Shown here: positions 1 through 5,685 of the stretch, one piece after another | How the letters are laid out: each line of letters starts with the position of its first letter | How positions within the stretch are numbered: the first letter of the stretch is position 1 | Assembly (NCBI GenBank): GCA_013698135.1 | Contig: JACCVM010000028.1 | Coordinates: 1-6,104 of the forward strand | Source: Euzebyaceae bacterium | Lineage (GTDB): Bacteria > Actinomycetota > Nitriliruptoria > Euzebyales > Egibacteraceae | Length of the DNA stretch: 6,104 bases | Reading direction: 5' to 3' | Program-made: the position numbers and the translations under genes | Notes under the pieces: model-generated | The model's database searches: none | Told to the model about the DNA's origin: nothing | The model's input: only the letters and a program-made list of their open reading frames with translations

Positions 1-2
1 AC

Positions 3-175
3 CTAGGTCTGGGCGTCAAGGCGATCGGCTCGAACCCACGGCCGAGCGGCAAGACCGGCGCCGGCGAGCGCGATAACCCGGTCAGCTTCGGGGGCGTGAC
101 CTTCCACCGGGGGCACAGCTGTACAGCGACGAGGACGGGATCGTGGTCTCCCGCGCCGGATGCCACGATGGCTGA
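3..175 (+). pseudogene. RraA-family protein, C-terminal fragment, frameshifted near the end
   Basis: Only the 3' end lies in the window. Reading from base 3, the translation contains GVKAIGSNPRPS, KTGAGERD and VSFGGVTF, the usual C-terminal stretch of RraA/demethylmenaquinone methyltransferase-like proteins. That family includes RNase E inhibitors and 4-hydroxy-4-methyl-2-oxoglutarate or oxaloacetate-releasing aldolases. After the G-run at 109-113 the expected ending (QLYSDEDGIVVS, then a few residues and TGA at 173-175) continues in another frame. One missing G in that run would explain it. Without the shift, translation would run on to a stop at 327-329, deep inside the opposite-strand MOSC gene. 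With the shift, the gene ends 8 bp before the convergent MOSC stop, a sensible boundary. The frameshift may be a true mutation or a homopolymer sequencing error. The fold assignment is fairly secure; the substrate cannot be judged from this fragment. Confidence 0.75.
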
Positions 176-183
176 TGCCGCGC

Positions 184-900
184 TTACGCCGGCTGAAGGC
201 AGTCACCGACGGTCACCATTCCCTGCCGTGCCACGGTGGCGCCGACCGCGAGGCAACCGTCGCGCTCCCGGTGGATTGTCCGCAGCACGTCGAGGTCGCG
301 TTCGATGCCGCCGGGTTGCGGACGGGTGATCATCACGCAGCGCTGGATGTGCATGCCGACGTCGAGCAGGCAGTCGCCGAGACCGACGCGGGATCCGAGG
401 AACGACTCCTCGTCGTCGCCGTCCAGGATCACGTTCGTCCGGAAGCGTCGGCGCTCCCAGCTCCCGATCGTCGCCAGTGACATCAGGGACACGTTGGCGC
501 CCTGCGCATCGTGGAACGCGCCGTGGGCGCCGTTGAACGGCTCCCACTTGCTGATCTTTTCCTGCTCGAAGTCCACGACGTTCTCGTACCGGCGGGTGCT
601 GTCCTCGGCGGTGGACCGCAGGTTCACGAGCCGCCCGAGCCAGGCCGACAGAGCACGGTCGTCGTCAGCGATCGAGCCGTCCGGCAACGTGACCTCGACC
701 CCGCCGCCGTCGGCTCGCAGCCGCGCCGATGCGTACAGCAGTTCGGGTACGCGTCGCGCGGTGAGCCCGAACCCGGTCTCGGCGTCGAAGATCGCGAACT
801 GACGATCCCCCTCGATGCCATTAACAGTGACGGGCACCGAGCCCAGCCGTTCGCCTTGCAGAGATTTCACGGGGTACCGCCACAGCTGGAGTACCCGCAT
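184..900 (-). CDS. MOSC domain-containing protein
   Basis: The 238-residue protein begins MRVLQLWRYPVKSLQGERL, the typical start of the N-terminal MOSC beta-barrel, and continues through GDRQFAIFD (31-39). The C-terminal MOSC domain spans roughly residues 85-235, with SLMSLATI (138-145), RFRTNVILDG (152-161) and a conserved-type cysteine, C188, in QRCVMITRPQPG. MOSC proteins resemble the C-terminus of molybdenum-cofactor sulfurase. They include the mARC/YcbX/YiiM group, which use or bind Moco to reduce N-hydroxylated compounds; sulfur carriage by the cysteine is a family inference. There is no signal peptide or membrane segment, so it is probably cytosolic. The ATG at 900 follows only a weak AGGA. 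It diverges from the hemerythrin gene and converges on the RraA fragment, so it is probably monocistronic. The frame is intact and the length normal; the substrate is unknown. Confidence 0.9.
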   Translation of the reverse strand: MRVLQLWRYPVKSLQGERLGSVPVTVNGIEGDRQFAIFDAETGFGLTARRVPELLYASARLRADGGGVEVTLPDGSIADDDRALSAWLGRLVNLRSTAEDSTRRYENVVDFEQEKISKWEPFNGAHGAFHDAQGANVSLMSLATIGSWERRRFRTNVILDGDDEESFLGSRVGLGDCLLDVGMHIQRCVMITRPQPGGIERDLDVLRTIHRERDGCLAVGATVARQGMVTVGDCLQPA

Positions 901-1003
901 GGTGGCGAATCCTAGAGGAGCGGCGCCTCACCGCGACAAGCTCGTGGGTCAGCGGCCGCATCCGGTGGGTAGGGACCCCCGAGCCGACCGGAAGGGAATC
1001 ACC
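901..1003. other. Divergent intergenic spacer, MOSC / hemerythrin
   Basis: This 103-bp spacer must hold the promoters of both divergent genes. The hemerythrin side carries a good Shine-Dalgarno, GAAGGGA at 991-997, 6 nt before the ATG. No convincing -10/-35 pair or inverted repeat stands out on either strand. Confidence 0.5.
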
Positions 1004-1558
1004 ATGCCCGACGACATCGTTGTCCTGATCAAGGCCCAGCACCGAGAAGTCGAGCGTCTGCTCGACCAGGCGGAGGAAGAGGGGGCCGACACGCTGGCGT
1101 TGCTGCGTCAGGTCAGTGACCTGCTGATCCCGCACTCGGAGGCCGAGGAGAGCTTCGTCTACCCGGCGATCAAGCGCTACGACTCCTCGGAAGCCGACGA
1201 GGTCAAGGACGGCACAGCCGAGCATCACCACATCGAGGCGGTTCTCACCGAGTTGCTCGCCGAGGATCCGGACTCGCCTGGGTACGACGGGAAGCAAGCC
1301 GGCATGGTCGGTGAGCTGCGCCACCACATCGAGGAGGAGGAGCAGGACCTCCTCCCGGTGCTGAGCGAGAAGGCTTCGGCCGAGGAGCGGGCCGACATGG
1401 CGGCACGCTTCGCCGCCGCGACCAGCTGGACCGGCGGGGCCGGAGGCGACGGGGATGCGACCCGCGACGAGCTCTACGAAAGAGCCAAGGAGCAGGGCGT
1501 GCCCGGTCGCTCCGACATGGCCAAGGACGAGTTGCGCGACGCGGTCGACGAGGCCTGA
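1004..1558 (+). CDS. Hemerythrin HHE domain protein with C-terminal Rho-N-like tail
   Basis: This 184-residue acidic protein has a four-helix hemerythrin (HHE cation-binding) domain over residues 1-140. Visible ligand-type residues are H13, H44 with E48 (HSEAE), the H74-H76 cluster and H107/H108 with the E111-E113 run (HHIEEEEQDLLP). Such domains bind a non-haem di-iron centre and sense or handle O2, NO, peroxide or iron; which of these applies here cannot be told. After a Gly/Asp-rich linker (143-151), residues 152-184 (DELYERAKEQGVPGRSDMAK and on to DELRDAV) resemble the small Rho-N/SAP-like helical motif often fused to stress proteins in actinobacteria. The ATG at 1004 was chosen because the hemerythrin domain begins there and GAAGGGA lies 6 nt upstream. 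The longer in-frame start at 815 would run antisense through the MOSC start. It appears to be a single gene, with 110 bp before the next start. Confidence 0.92.
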   Translation: MPDDIVVLIKAQHREVERLLDQAEEEGADTLALLRQVSDLLIPHSEAEESFVYPAIKRYDSSEADEVKDGTAEHHHIEAVLTELLAEDPDSPGYDGKQAGMVGELRHHIEEEEQDLLPVLSEKASAEERADMAARFAAATSWTGGAGGDGDATRDELYERAKEQGVPGRSDMAKDELRDAVDEA

Positions 1559-1646
1559 GCAGCCCTCCGCCGGCCGTCATGGTGCCAGCGTGAACACCAT
1601 CCCTGCGACCAGAGATTGGCCGGTTGGGCGGCAAGCGATATCAATG
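1559..1646. other. Intergenic region before the first toxin-antitoxin module
   Basis: Nothing coding is supported here. No strong GC hairpin followed by T residues is seen after the hemerythrin gene. The downstream edge runs into the repeat-containing promoter of the antitoxin gene. Confidence 0.4.
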
Positions 1647-1667
1647 CCCTACGTGCTACCCTACGTG
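1647..1667 (+). promoter_or_regulatory. Tandem CCCTACGTG repeat over the antitoxin promoter (candidate operator)
   Basis: CCCTACGTG occurs at 1647-1655 and again at 1659-1667, a 12-bp period, ending just before the ATG at 1669. The pair brackets the -10 element. Ribbon-helix-helix antitoxins commonly bind tandem half-sites about one helical turn apart in their own promoters. Autoregulation at this site is therefore a reasonable inference, untested. Confidence 0.55.
1654..1662 (+). promoter_or_regulatory. Extended -10 of a predicted leaderless promoter
   Basis: TGCTACCCT is a TGN-TANNNT extended -10. Its hexamer TACCCT (1657-1662) lies exactly 6 nt before the ATG at 1669, so transcription should begin at or next to the start codon. 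No Shine-Dalgarno precedes this ATG, and no good -35 at 16-18 bp is visible. Confidence 0.6.
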
Positions 1668-1668
1668 G

Positions 1669-1896
1669 ATGCGAAAGACCAGTCTCTACCTAAGCGATGA
1701 CGATGCCCGTCGACTGCGTCGACTGGCTGCTGCCGAAGGGCGGAGTCAGGCGGAAATCGTGCGCAGCGCAATCGCCGCATACGAACAAGCCCCTCCGGTA
1801 GACCGCGGGTTCGCCCTGGCGGGGGCCTGGACGGGCGATGGCTCGTCGGTGGCGAACTTGGCCGAGGACGAGCTGCTCGAGGGCTTCGGCGAATGA
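1669..1896 (+). CDS. vapB: Ribbon-helix-helix (CopG-type) antitoxin
   Basis: The 75-residue protein starts MRKTSLYLSDDDARRLRRLA. This is the N-terminal beta strand and first helix of a ribbon-helix-helix DNA-binding domain, followed by AEGRSQAEIVRSAIAAYE (about 20-40). The C-terminal half (AGAWTGDGSSVANLAEDELL, then GFGE) is the acidic tail expected to wrap the partner PIN toxin. It should neutralise the downstream RNase and repress its own promoter. The ATG at 1669 was preferred over the upstream in-frame GTG/ATG readings because the RHH fold starts there and the leaderless -10 lies at the correct distance. Its stop overlaps the toxin start (ATGA, 1893-1896), implying translational coupling. 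The frame is intact. Confidence 0.9.
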   Translation: MRKTSLYLSDDDARRLRRLAAAEGRSQAEIVRSAIAAYEQAPPVDRGFALAGAWTGDGSSVANLAEDELLEGFGE

Positions 1897-2315
1897 CGTT
1901 GATCGTGGATGCCGCGCCTCTTGTCGCCCTCGGTGACGCTCGGGATCCGGCGCACGAGCCGGTGCTACACACACTCCGGTCGGAGCCGGGTGACCTGGTG
2001 GTGCCCGCACCGGTGTCCGCGGAGGTCGATTACCTCCTCCGCCGACGTGGGGGTTCGCTAGCGGCCCGTAGTTTCATCCAAGATGTGGCTGCTGGCCGAT
2101 TCCGGGTCGAAGGGCTGACTCGAGCCGAGCACGGATTGATCGCCGAGTTGGACGAGCGGTACGACGACCTCGCCGTCGGGCTCGCGGACCTGTCCGTGGT
2201 CGTGCTTGCAGGTCGGTTTGGTACTCGGCGCGTCCTGACGTTCGACGAACGTGACTTCCGGACCCTGACGCCGCTCACCGGCGGCAGTTTCATGCTGCTG
2301 CCGGCCGACGCGTAG
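1893..2315 (+). CDS. vapC: PIN-domain RNase toxin (VapC family)
   Basis: The 140-residue length is typical for VapC. Acidic PIN residues are in place: D6 (LIVDAAPLVAL), E44 (VSAEVDYLL), D99 (GLADLSVVVLA) and D118/D121 (LTFDERDF). Together they should hold the Mg2+/Mn2+ of the endoribonuclease site. Known VapC toxins cleave tRNA or rRNA; the target here cannot be read from sequence. The first motif reads VDAAPL rather than the common VDTS/VDSS, a minor variation. The start overlaps the antitoxin stop by 4 nt, so the pair forms one operon driven from the promoter at about 1654. No residue loss or frameshift is seen, so the module is probably functional. Confidence 0.92.
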   Translation: MTLIVDAAPLVALGDARDPAHEPVLHTLRSEPGDLVVPAPVSAEVDYLLRRRGGSLAARSFIQDVAAGRFRVEGLTRAEHGLIAELDERYDDLAVGLADLSVVVLAGRFGTRRVLTFDERDFRTLTPLTGGSFMLLPADA

Positions 2316-2365
2316 GTGAGGGACTCCAGCCCGTTATCGGGAAGCGGTACAGCACGGACATTGCC

Positions 2366-2386
2366 GATGCGCTGATGCACTGATGC
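2366..2386 (+). repeat. Triple GATGC direct repeat, 8-bp period (candidate operator)
   Basis: GATGC occurs at 2366-2370, 2374-2378 and 2382-2386; the last two copies extend to CTGATGC. The array ends 1 bp before the predicted -10 of the second antitoxin gene, where a ribbon-helix-helix repressor would be expected to bind. The bordering 2316-2365 stretch shows no gene and no clear terminator. Confidence 0.5.
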
Positions 2387-2387
2387 C

Positions 2388-2393
2388 TATGGT
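2388..2393 (+). promoter_or_regulatory. -10 hexamer of a predicted leaderless promoter
   Basis: TATGGT lies exactly 6 nt before the ATG at 2400, the same spacing seen at the other two antitoxin genes. No Shine-Dalgarno precedes the ATG. The promoter looks intact although the genes it would drive are broken. Confidence 0.5.
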
Positions 2394-2399
2394 GTCCAG

Positions 2400-2620
2400 A
2401 TGCGCACCACACTGACGATCGACGACGATGTTTCGAGGCGGTACGCAGCTTGGCTCGGGCCGAGGGGGCCAGCGTTGGCACGGTGCTGTCGCGACCCGCG
2501 CGTCGTGGCCTGCATCCGCCGGCGTACCGCCTCACGCGCGATTTCCCCACCTTCCCCGTGCCGGCCGATGCGCCGCCGATCACCCCCGCGGATGTCGCCC
2601 GCGCCATCGAGGCCCCGTGA
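2400..2620 (+). pseudogene. Ribbon-helix-helix antitoxin (VapB type), frameshifted
   Basis: From ATG 2400 the frame gives MRTTLTIDDDV, a classic RHH antitoxin start, then turns to nonsense. From GAG at 2435 a second frame continues the same family: EAVRSLARAEGASVGTVLS, then ARRGL, and a tail with TRDFPTFPVP, DAPPITPADVARAIEAP and TGA at 2618-2620. One extra base in the T-run at 2431-2433 (for example GTT TTC GAG) would restore a protein of about 73 residues. The C-terminal pattern DAPPIT-DVARA is typical of antitoxins paired with the PIN toxin type found next door. Its stop overlaps a GTG (GTGA, 2617-2620) in the toxin region, the normal coupling. It could be a true one-base deletion or a sequencing error; the damaged toxin downstream favours real decay. 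Confidence 0.82.
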
Positions 2621-2919
2621 CGCCGCTGAGCGGGGGGATGTCCCGCTGCTGGACGTCAATCCAGCTGCTCGACCAGATCAGCCGGCTGGATGGGCACGAG
2701 TTCTGGACAGACGACGTGCGCGGCGTCGTCGGGCCACACCTCGATGCCTCGCTGGTCGTCGGGCACCGCCAGGTTACCGACGCCCATCTGCTGGCTCTCG
2801 CGCTGTCCCGCGGAGGCGTCCTGGCCACGCTGGACCGGGCGGCCCAGGGCCTGGCGCCTCGCGGGCGAACCAATGCCGTGATGAGCCTGCTGTCGGCGGG
2901 CCCGGGCGCTCAGCTCTGA
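2617..2919 (+). pseudogene. PIN-domain toxin (VapC family), internally deleted remnant
   Basis: The last 80 or so codons (frame of GTG 2617, ending TGA 2917-2919) match the C-terminal half of a VapC family: QLLDQISRL, GHEFWTDDV, VVGHRQVTDAHLLALA and GGVLATLDRA, with two late PIN aspartates (in VTDAH and TLDRA). The N-terminal PIN strand is also present but in another frame: PLLDVN at 2643-2660, carrying the first catalytic aspartate. It abuts the QLLDQ segment at about 2660. In intact relatives these pieces lie about 70 residues apart, so the middle, including the conserved glutamate, is gone and the reading frame is lost. As it stands it could give only a 100-residue peptide without the N-terminal catalytic strand. 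Its last 10 bp overlap the 3' end of the opposite-strand polymerase remnant. Confidence 0.78.
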
Positions 2920-4091
2920 TCGTGAGGCGGCTTGGCGTCCGCCCACGGGTCGTAGTCGACCTCCAGCGGCTCCTGCGGCGGCCGCTGGCCCTCTGGCACA
3001 TGGCGCAGGTTGAGACGGATCCGCGTCCAGGTGCTGCTGCGCCCGCGCATGGAGTCGACGAGCGCGTCGGCTGGTTCCAGGTACGGCCAAACATCGGCGT
3101 GACGCGCCTTCCAGCGCTCCAGCCCGGCCATCGCCTCGGCCTGCGTGCCGGAGCGGGCGACCTCGATGAGCGGCACGCTTGACCGGCGCCGTCTGGTGGG
3201 CCCGCTGGTCTTGCCAGGTGCTGGGAGCGGAACGAGGCCTCGTCGATGCCAGCCCCCGGATCGCCGAGCTCGGCCAGCCGCCGCGGCACGGTGTCGATCC
3301 TCCGGGCGGCAGCCTGGCACCTCGTTCCACAACAGCGGGGTTGACACCCGCGCGTCGGCCGTCGGGCGGACCGAGTAGACCGACGCGACGGTCCGGTCCT
3401 TGGCGTTCTGGTTGTAGTCGAGGAAGACGCCGTGGCGCTCCTCCTTCCACCACTTGCTGGTCGCCAGGTCAGGCACGCGCCGCTCGACCTCGCGAGCGAG
3501 CGCCACCGCGGCACGTCGCACCTCGGTGAAGGTCCACCGCCGCTGGATGCGGCAGTAGATGAGGAAGCCGCGCGACCCGACGTCTTCGCTCAGCCGACGA
3601 GGCCGACGTCTTCGAGGACCTCCCGGGTCGCAGGCGCGACATCGCGGATCTGATCCCACCCCACACCGGCACGGGGTCCAGATCGACGCGCAGCTCGTCA
3701 GGATGATCGAGATCGTCCGCCCGGACCGGATGCGGGTTGAGGTCGATGCAGCCCAGGTTGACGACCCAGGCAAGGGCGTCGTCGTCGTGCACGATGATCT
3801 CGTCGGCTGTCCGCCCCGAAGGGAAACGGAGTTCGACGGTGTCGATCCACGGTGGCCGGGACTTCGGCGCGCGCTTCTGAAAGAAGAACTCGCCCTCGAC
3901 CCCGTTGACGAACCGCTTCAACGCCATCGGCCGACCCGCCACGCCGGGCAGCGCACCGTCGGCGACGGCGACGTAGTAGCGAACCAGATCGGACTTGGTG
4001 TGACCGGTGTGCGGGAAGAACACCTTCTCAGGTTGGTGACCGTGACCTCCTGGCCGGCCAACTCCAGCACCTCGGTCGTTCGTGCGGCCAC
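2910..4091 (-). pseudogene. LigD-type DNA primase-polymerase domain protein, multiply disrupted
   Basis: Pieces of a stand-alone LigD polymerase-domain (archaeo-eukaryotic primase superfamily) protein are spread over three frames. In order: VLELAGQEVTVTN (from a possible GTG at 4091); EKVFFPHTG, KSDLVRYYVAVADGAL, LKRFVNGVEGEFFFQKRAPK, FPSGRTADEI and HPDELRVDLDP; then VGWDQIRDVA, REVLEDVGLVG and a TGA (3590-3592) where Trp is expected; then RWTFTEVRRAAVALAREVE, KWWKEERHGVFLDYNQNAKD and STPLLWNEVPG; then IDTVPRRLAELGDPGAGIDE; finally LERWKARH, DSMRGRSSTWTRIRLNLRHV and DYDPWA. Single-base losses at about 4031, 3667 and 3577 explain the first three shifts. About 40 residues seem missing near 3225. 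The family's SG-x-x-G-x-H histidine is Leu (codon 3561-3563). Intact homologues act in end joining or gap filling. It follows the lyase gene by 30 bp on the same strand; the start is uncertain. Confidence 0.85.
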
Positions 4092-4121
4092 GGCGGGACC
4101 ATACGGCCGACCTCGGCCTCG

Positions 4122-5615
4122 TCAAGCGGGAGGGTTGAAGAATTCGTCTCGCAGCGTGTGATGGACGCCGGCAGGGGTTCGCTCGACGGCAACGGTCATC
4201 GCCGCTTCAACCATCTGCAGCGCCTCGCTCGTGCCGGTACCAAGCACGGGCCTGGTGGGCATGGTTGCCAGAACATCACGTGCCAGCAGCAGCTCGATCA
4301 CCAGGAGGTCTTCCAGCAACCCGAGCGCATCGTCGGTCCTGCGCACGCTCAACGGCGCGCTCGTGCCATGGTCTTCGACGCCCATGTCCAGCGGTGGTGA
4401 GTCGAGGGTCGCCGGCGCGGCCAGCTGCTTGAGCTCGGGGAACAACGCAGCGGCCGGGTAGCGCAGCTGTAGGCCGAACAGCGGTGGTGGCGCTCCGTCC
4501 GCCAGAGGCGGTCCAGCAGTAGCGAGCAGCTCGAAGAAGGCGTCCCACAAGTGGCTCATACGCCGCTCGCTGAGCTGCCCGACATGGGCGACGGCCACCC
4601 GCAGAGCGTCGAACGCGATGGCCAGCACGATCGGGTGGAAGTTGCCGTTGCTGATCAGCCTCTGCTCCTGCACCGACACCAGTGGGTTGTCGCTGGCGGA
4701 GTTCAATTCGATCTCGATCGACCGGCGGGCGAAGGCGACGTATTCGCGCAGCGCCCCGTGCACCTGCGGCACCACCCGGAATGACAGGGGGTCCTGGACT
4801 GAGCGGGCGGTTCCCCGCTCCAGCAGGCGGCTGCCCGCAAGGGTCTTGCGGAGCTGCTCTGCGGCGCCAATCTGGCCGGGAAACGGCTTCGCGCGACCAA
4901 CGGCCGGCAGGCAGATCGAGGTGTTGCCGTTGGTTGCCTCCAGCGACAGCGCGGCCGAGACATCAGCGGCCTCGGCGATGCGAGCCGCACGCTCGATGAC
5001 CAACGCGGCGTGCCCGATCGACACCCCGTTGGCCGAGATGAGGGCGAGCCCGTCCTTCGGCTCCAGGATGAGCGGAGTGATCCCGGCGCGGTGGAGCGCC
5101 TCCCCACCCGGCAAGGTCTCGCCGCCGTACTCGGCGTAGCCCATGCCGATCGCGACCTGCGCCATGCCGGCCATCTGCCCGAGGTCACCGGCCCCCACCG
5201 ATGCGATCTCCGCCACGACGGGGTGGACACGGGCGTTGAGCATGGCCGCGAGGACATCGGCCGCGGCCTGGCTGGCGCCCGACCCGCCGCGGGCGATGCC
5301 GTTGAGGCGAACGATCAGCGCCGCGCGCACCAGCCGGGTCGGCAGCGCTGCTCCCAACCCACCGGAGTGGGTCATGACCAGCATCTGCTGCTGGCGGCGC
5401 AGTTCGTCGTCGGTCAGCCGCACGTTGCGTTCGTGGCCCACGGCGGTGGTCAGGCCGTAGATGGCTTCGCCACTTGCCAGCGCGCGGTCCACCACCGCCC
5501 GGCTGGCGGCGATCCTGGCGCGTGCCGCGGGCGCCAGGTCCACCTGCGCCCCGTTGACCACGCCGAGCACGTCCTCGATGGACAGCGGCGCGTCGGTGAT
5601 CGTCACGGAGGTCAT
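4122..5615 (-). CDS. Histidine/phenylalanine ammonia-lyase superfamily protein lacking the MIO serine
   Basis: The intact 497-residue frame matches aromatic amino acid lyases throughout. In Pseudomonas putida histidase numbering, Y53 (IYGLTTAVG), H83 (MTHSGGLG) and E414 (VEDHGTSAP) sit at identical positions. R280 (QDPLSFRVVPQVHG) and F326 (SNGNFH) match R283 and F329. However, the MIO segment reads SVGAGDLGQ (139-147) instead of SVGASGDL: the serine of Ala-Ser-Gly, which cyclises with its neighbours to make the electrophilic cofactor, is absent. The site equivalent to Y280 is Leu277, and N195 is Ser194, with an Asn two residues later. Canonical lyase chemistry is therefore doubtful. It may be a divergent subfamily with another chemistry or a non-catalytic homologue. 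The ATG at 5615 has AGGAG 5 nt upstream. No hut genes are nearby, so histidine degradation is not indicated. Confidence 0.88.
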   Translation of the reverse strand: MTSVTITDAPLSIEDVLGVVNGAQVDLAPAARARIAASRAVVDRALASGEAIYGLTTAVGHERNVRLTDDELRRQQQMLVMTHSGGLGAALPTRLVRAALIVRLNGIARGGSGASQAAADVLAAMLNARVHPVVAEIASVGAGDLGQMAGMAQVAIGMGYAEYGGETLPGGEALHRAGITPLILEPKDGLALISANGVSIGHAALVIERAARIAEAADVSAALSLEATNGNTSICLPAVGRAKPFPGQIGAAEQLRKTLAGSRLLERGTARSVQDPLSFRVVPQVHGALREYVAFARRSIEIELNSASDNPLVSVQEQRLISNGNFHPIVLAIAFDALRVAVAHVGQLSERRMSHLWDAFFELLATAGPPLADGAPPPLFGLQLRYPAAALFPELKQLAAPATLDSPPLDMGVEDHGTSAPLSVRRTDDALGLLEDLLVIELLLARDVLATMPTRPVLGTGTSEALQMVEAAMTVAVERTPAGVHHTLRDEFFNPPA

Positions 5616-5669
5616 GCGTCGCTCCTGTTGATGATCTGGAGAGTGGCCGCTTGGGTCGGCGATCAGGTG

Positions 5670-5678
5670 AAAGTAGCA
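5670..5678 (-). promoter_or_regulatory. Extended -10 facing the lyase-family gene
   Basis: On the minus strand the sequence reads TGCTACTTT, a TGN-TANNNT extended -10 with hexamer at 5675-5670. Transcription would begin near 5663, giving a leader of about 48 nt with the Shine-Dalgarno AGGAG at 5621-5625. No good -35 is visible. This is a prediction from motif only. Confidence 0.45.
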
Positions 5679-5685
5679 CTAAACA

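Noticed and set aside
236..802. Long plus-strand open frame opposite the MOSC gene
   Set aside because: Arg/Ser/Pro-rich shadow of a high-GC gene with no recognisable motifs.
967..972. GGGTAG resembling a stress-sigma -10 before the hemerythrin gene
   Set aside because: No GTTT-type -35 at the proper distance, and such hexamers are common by chance in GC-rich DNA.
815..1003. Upstream in-frame extension of the hemerythrin gene to an ATG at 815
   Set aside because: It would run antisense through the MOSC gene start, adds no recognisable domain, and the ATG at 1004 has a good Shine-Dalgarno and begins the hemerythrin fold.
1624..1668. Upstream start for the first RHH antitoxin giving a CPTC pair that looks like a zinc knuckle
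   Set aside because: The RHH fold begins at the ATG at 1669, the stretch overlaps the promoter repeats, and one CxxC alone is not support for zinc binding.
2400..3182. A 260-codon open frame running from the second antitoxin across the toxin and into the polymerase region
   Set aside because: Only its first 11 or so residues and a six-residue PLLDVN patch match real families; the rest is Arg/Pro-rich shadow translation.
3577..3614. 12-bp direct repeat CCGACGTCTTCG (3577-3588 and 3603-3614)
   Set aside because: Both copies fall in recognisable polymerase codons (KTSG and EDVG regions on the minus strand), so it is most likely a coding coincidence.
4618..5139. Long plus-strand open frames opposite the lyase-family gene
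   Set aside because: No family features; explained by the codon bias of the real minus-strand gene.
4122..5615. Calling the lyase-family gene hutH
   Set aside because: The MIO serine and two other active-site residues differ, and no hutU, hutI or related genes are nearby.
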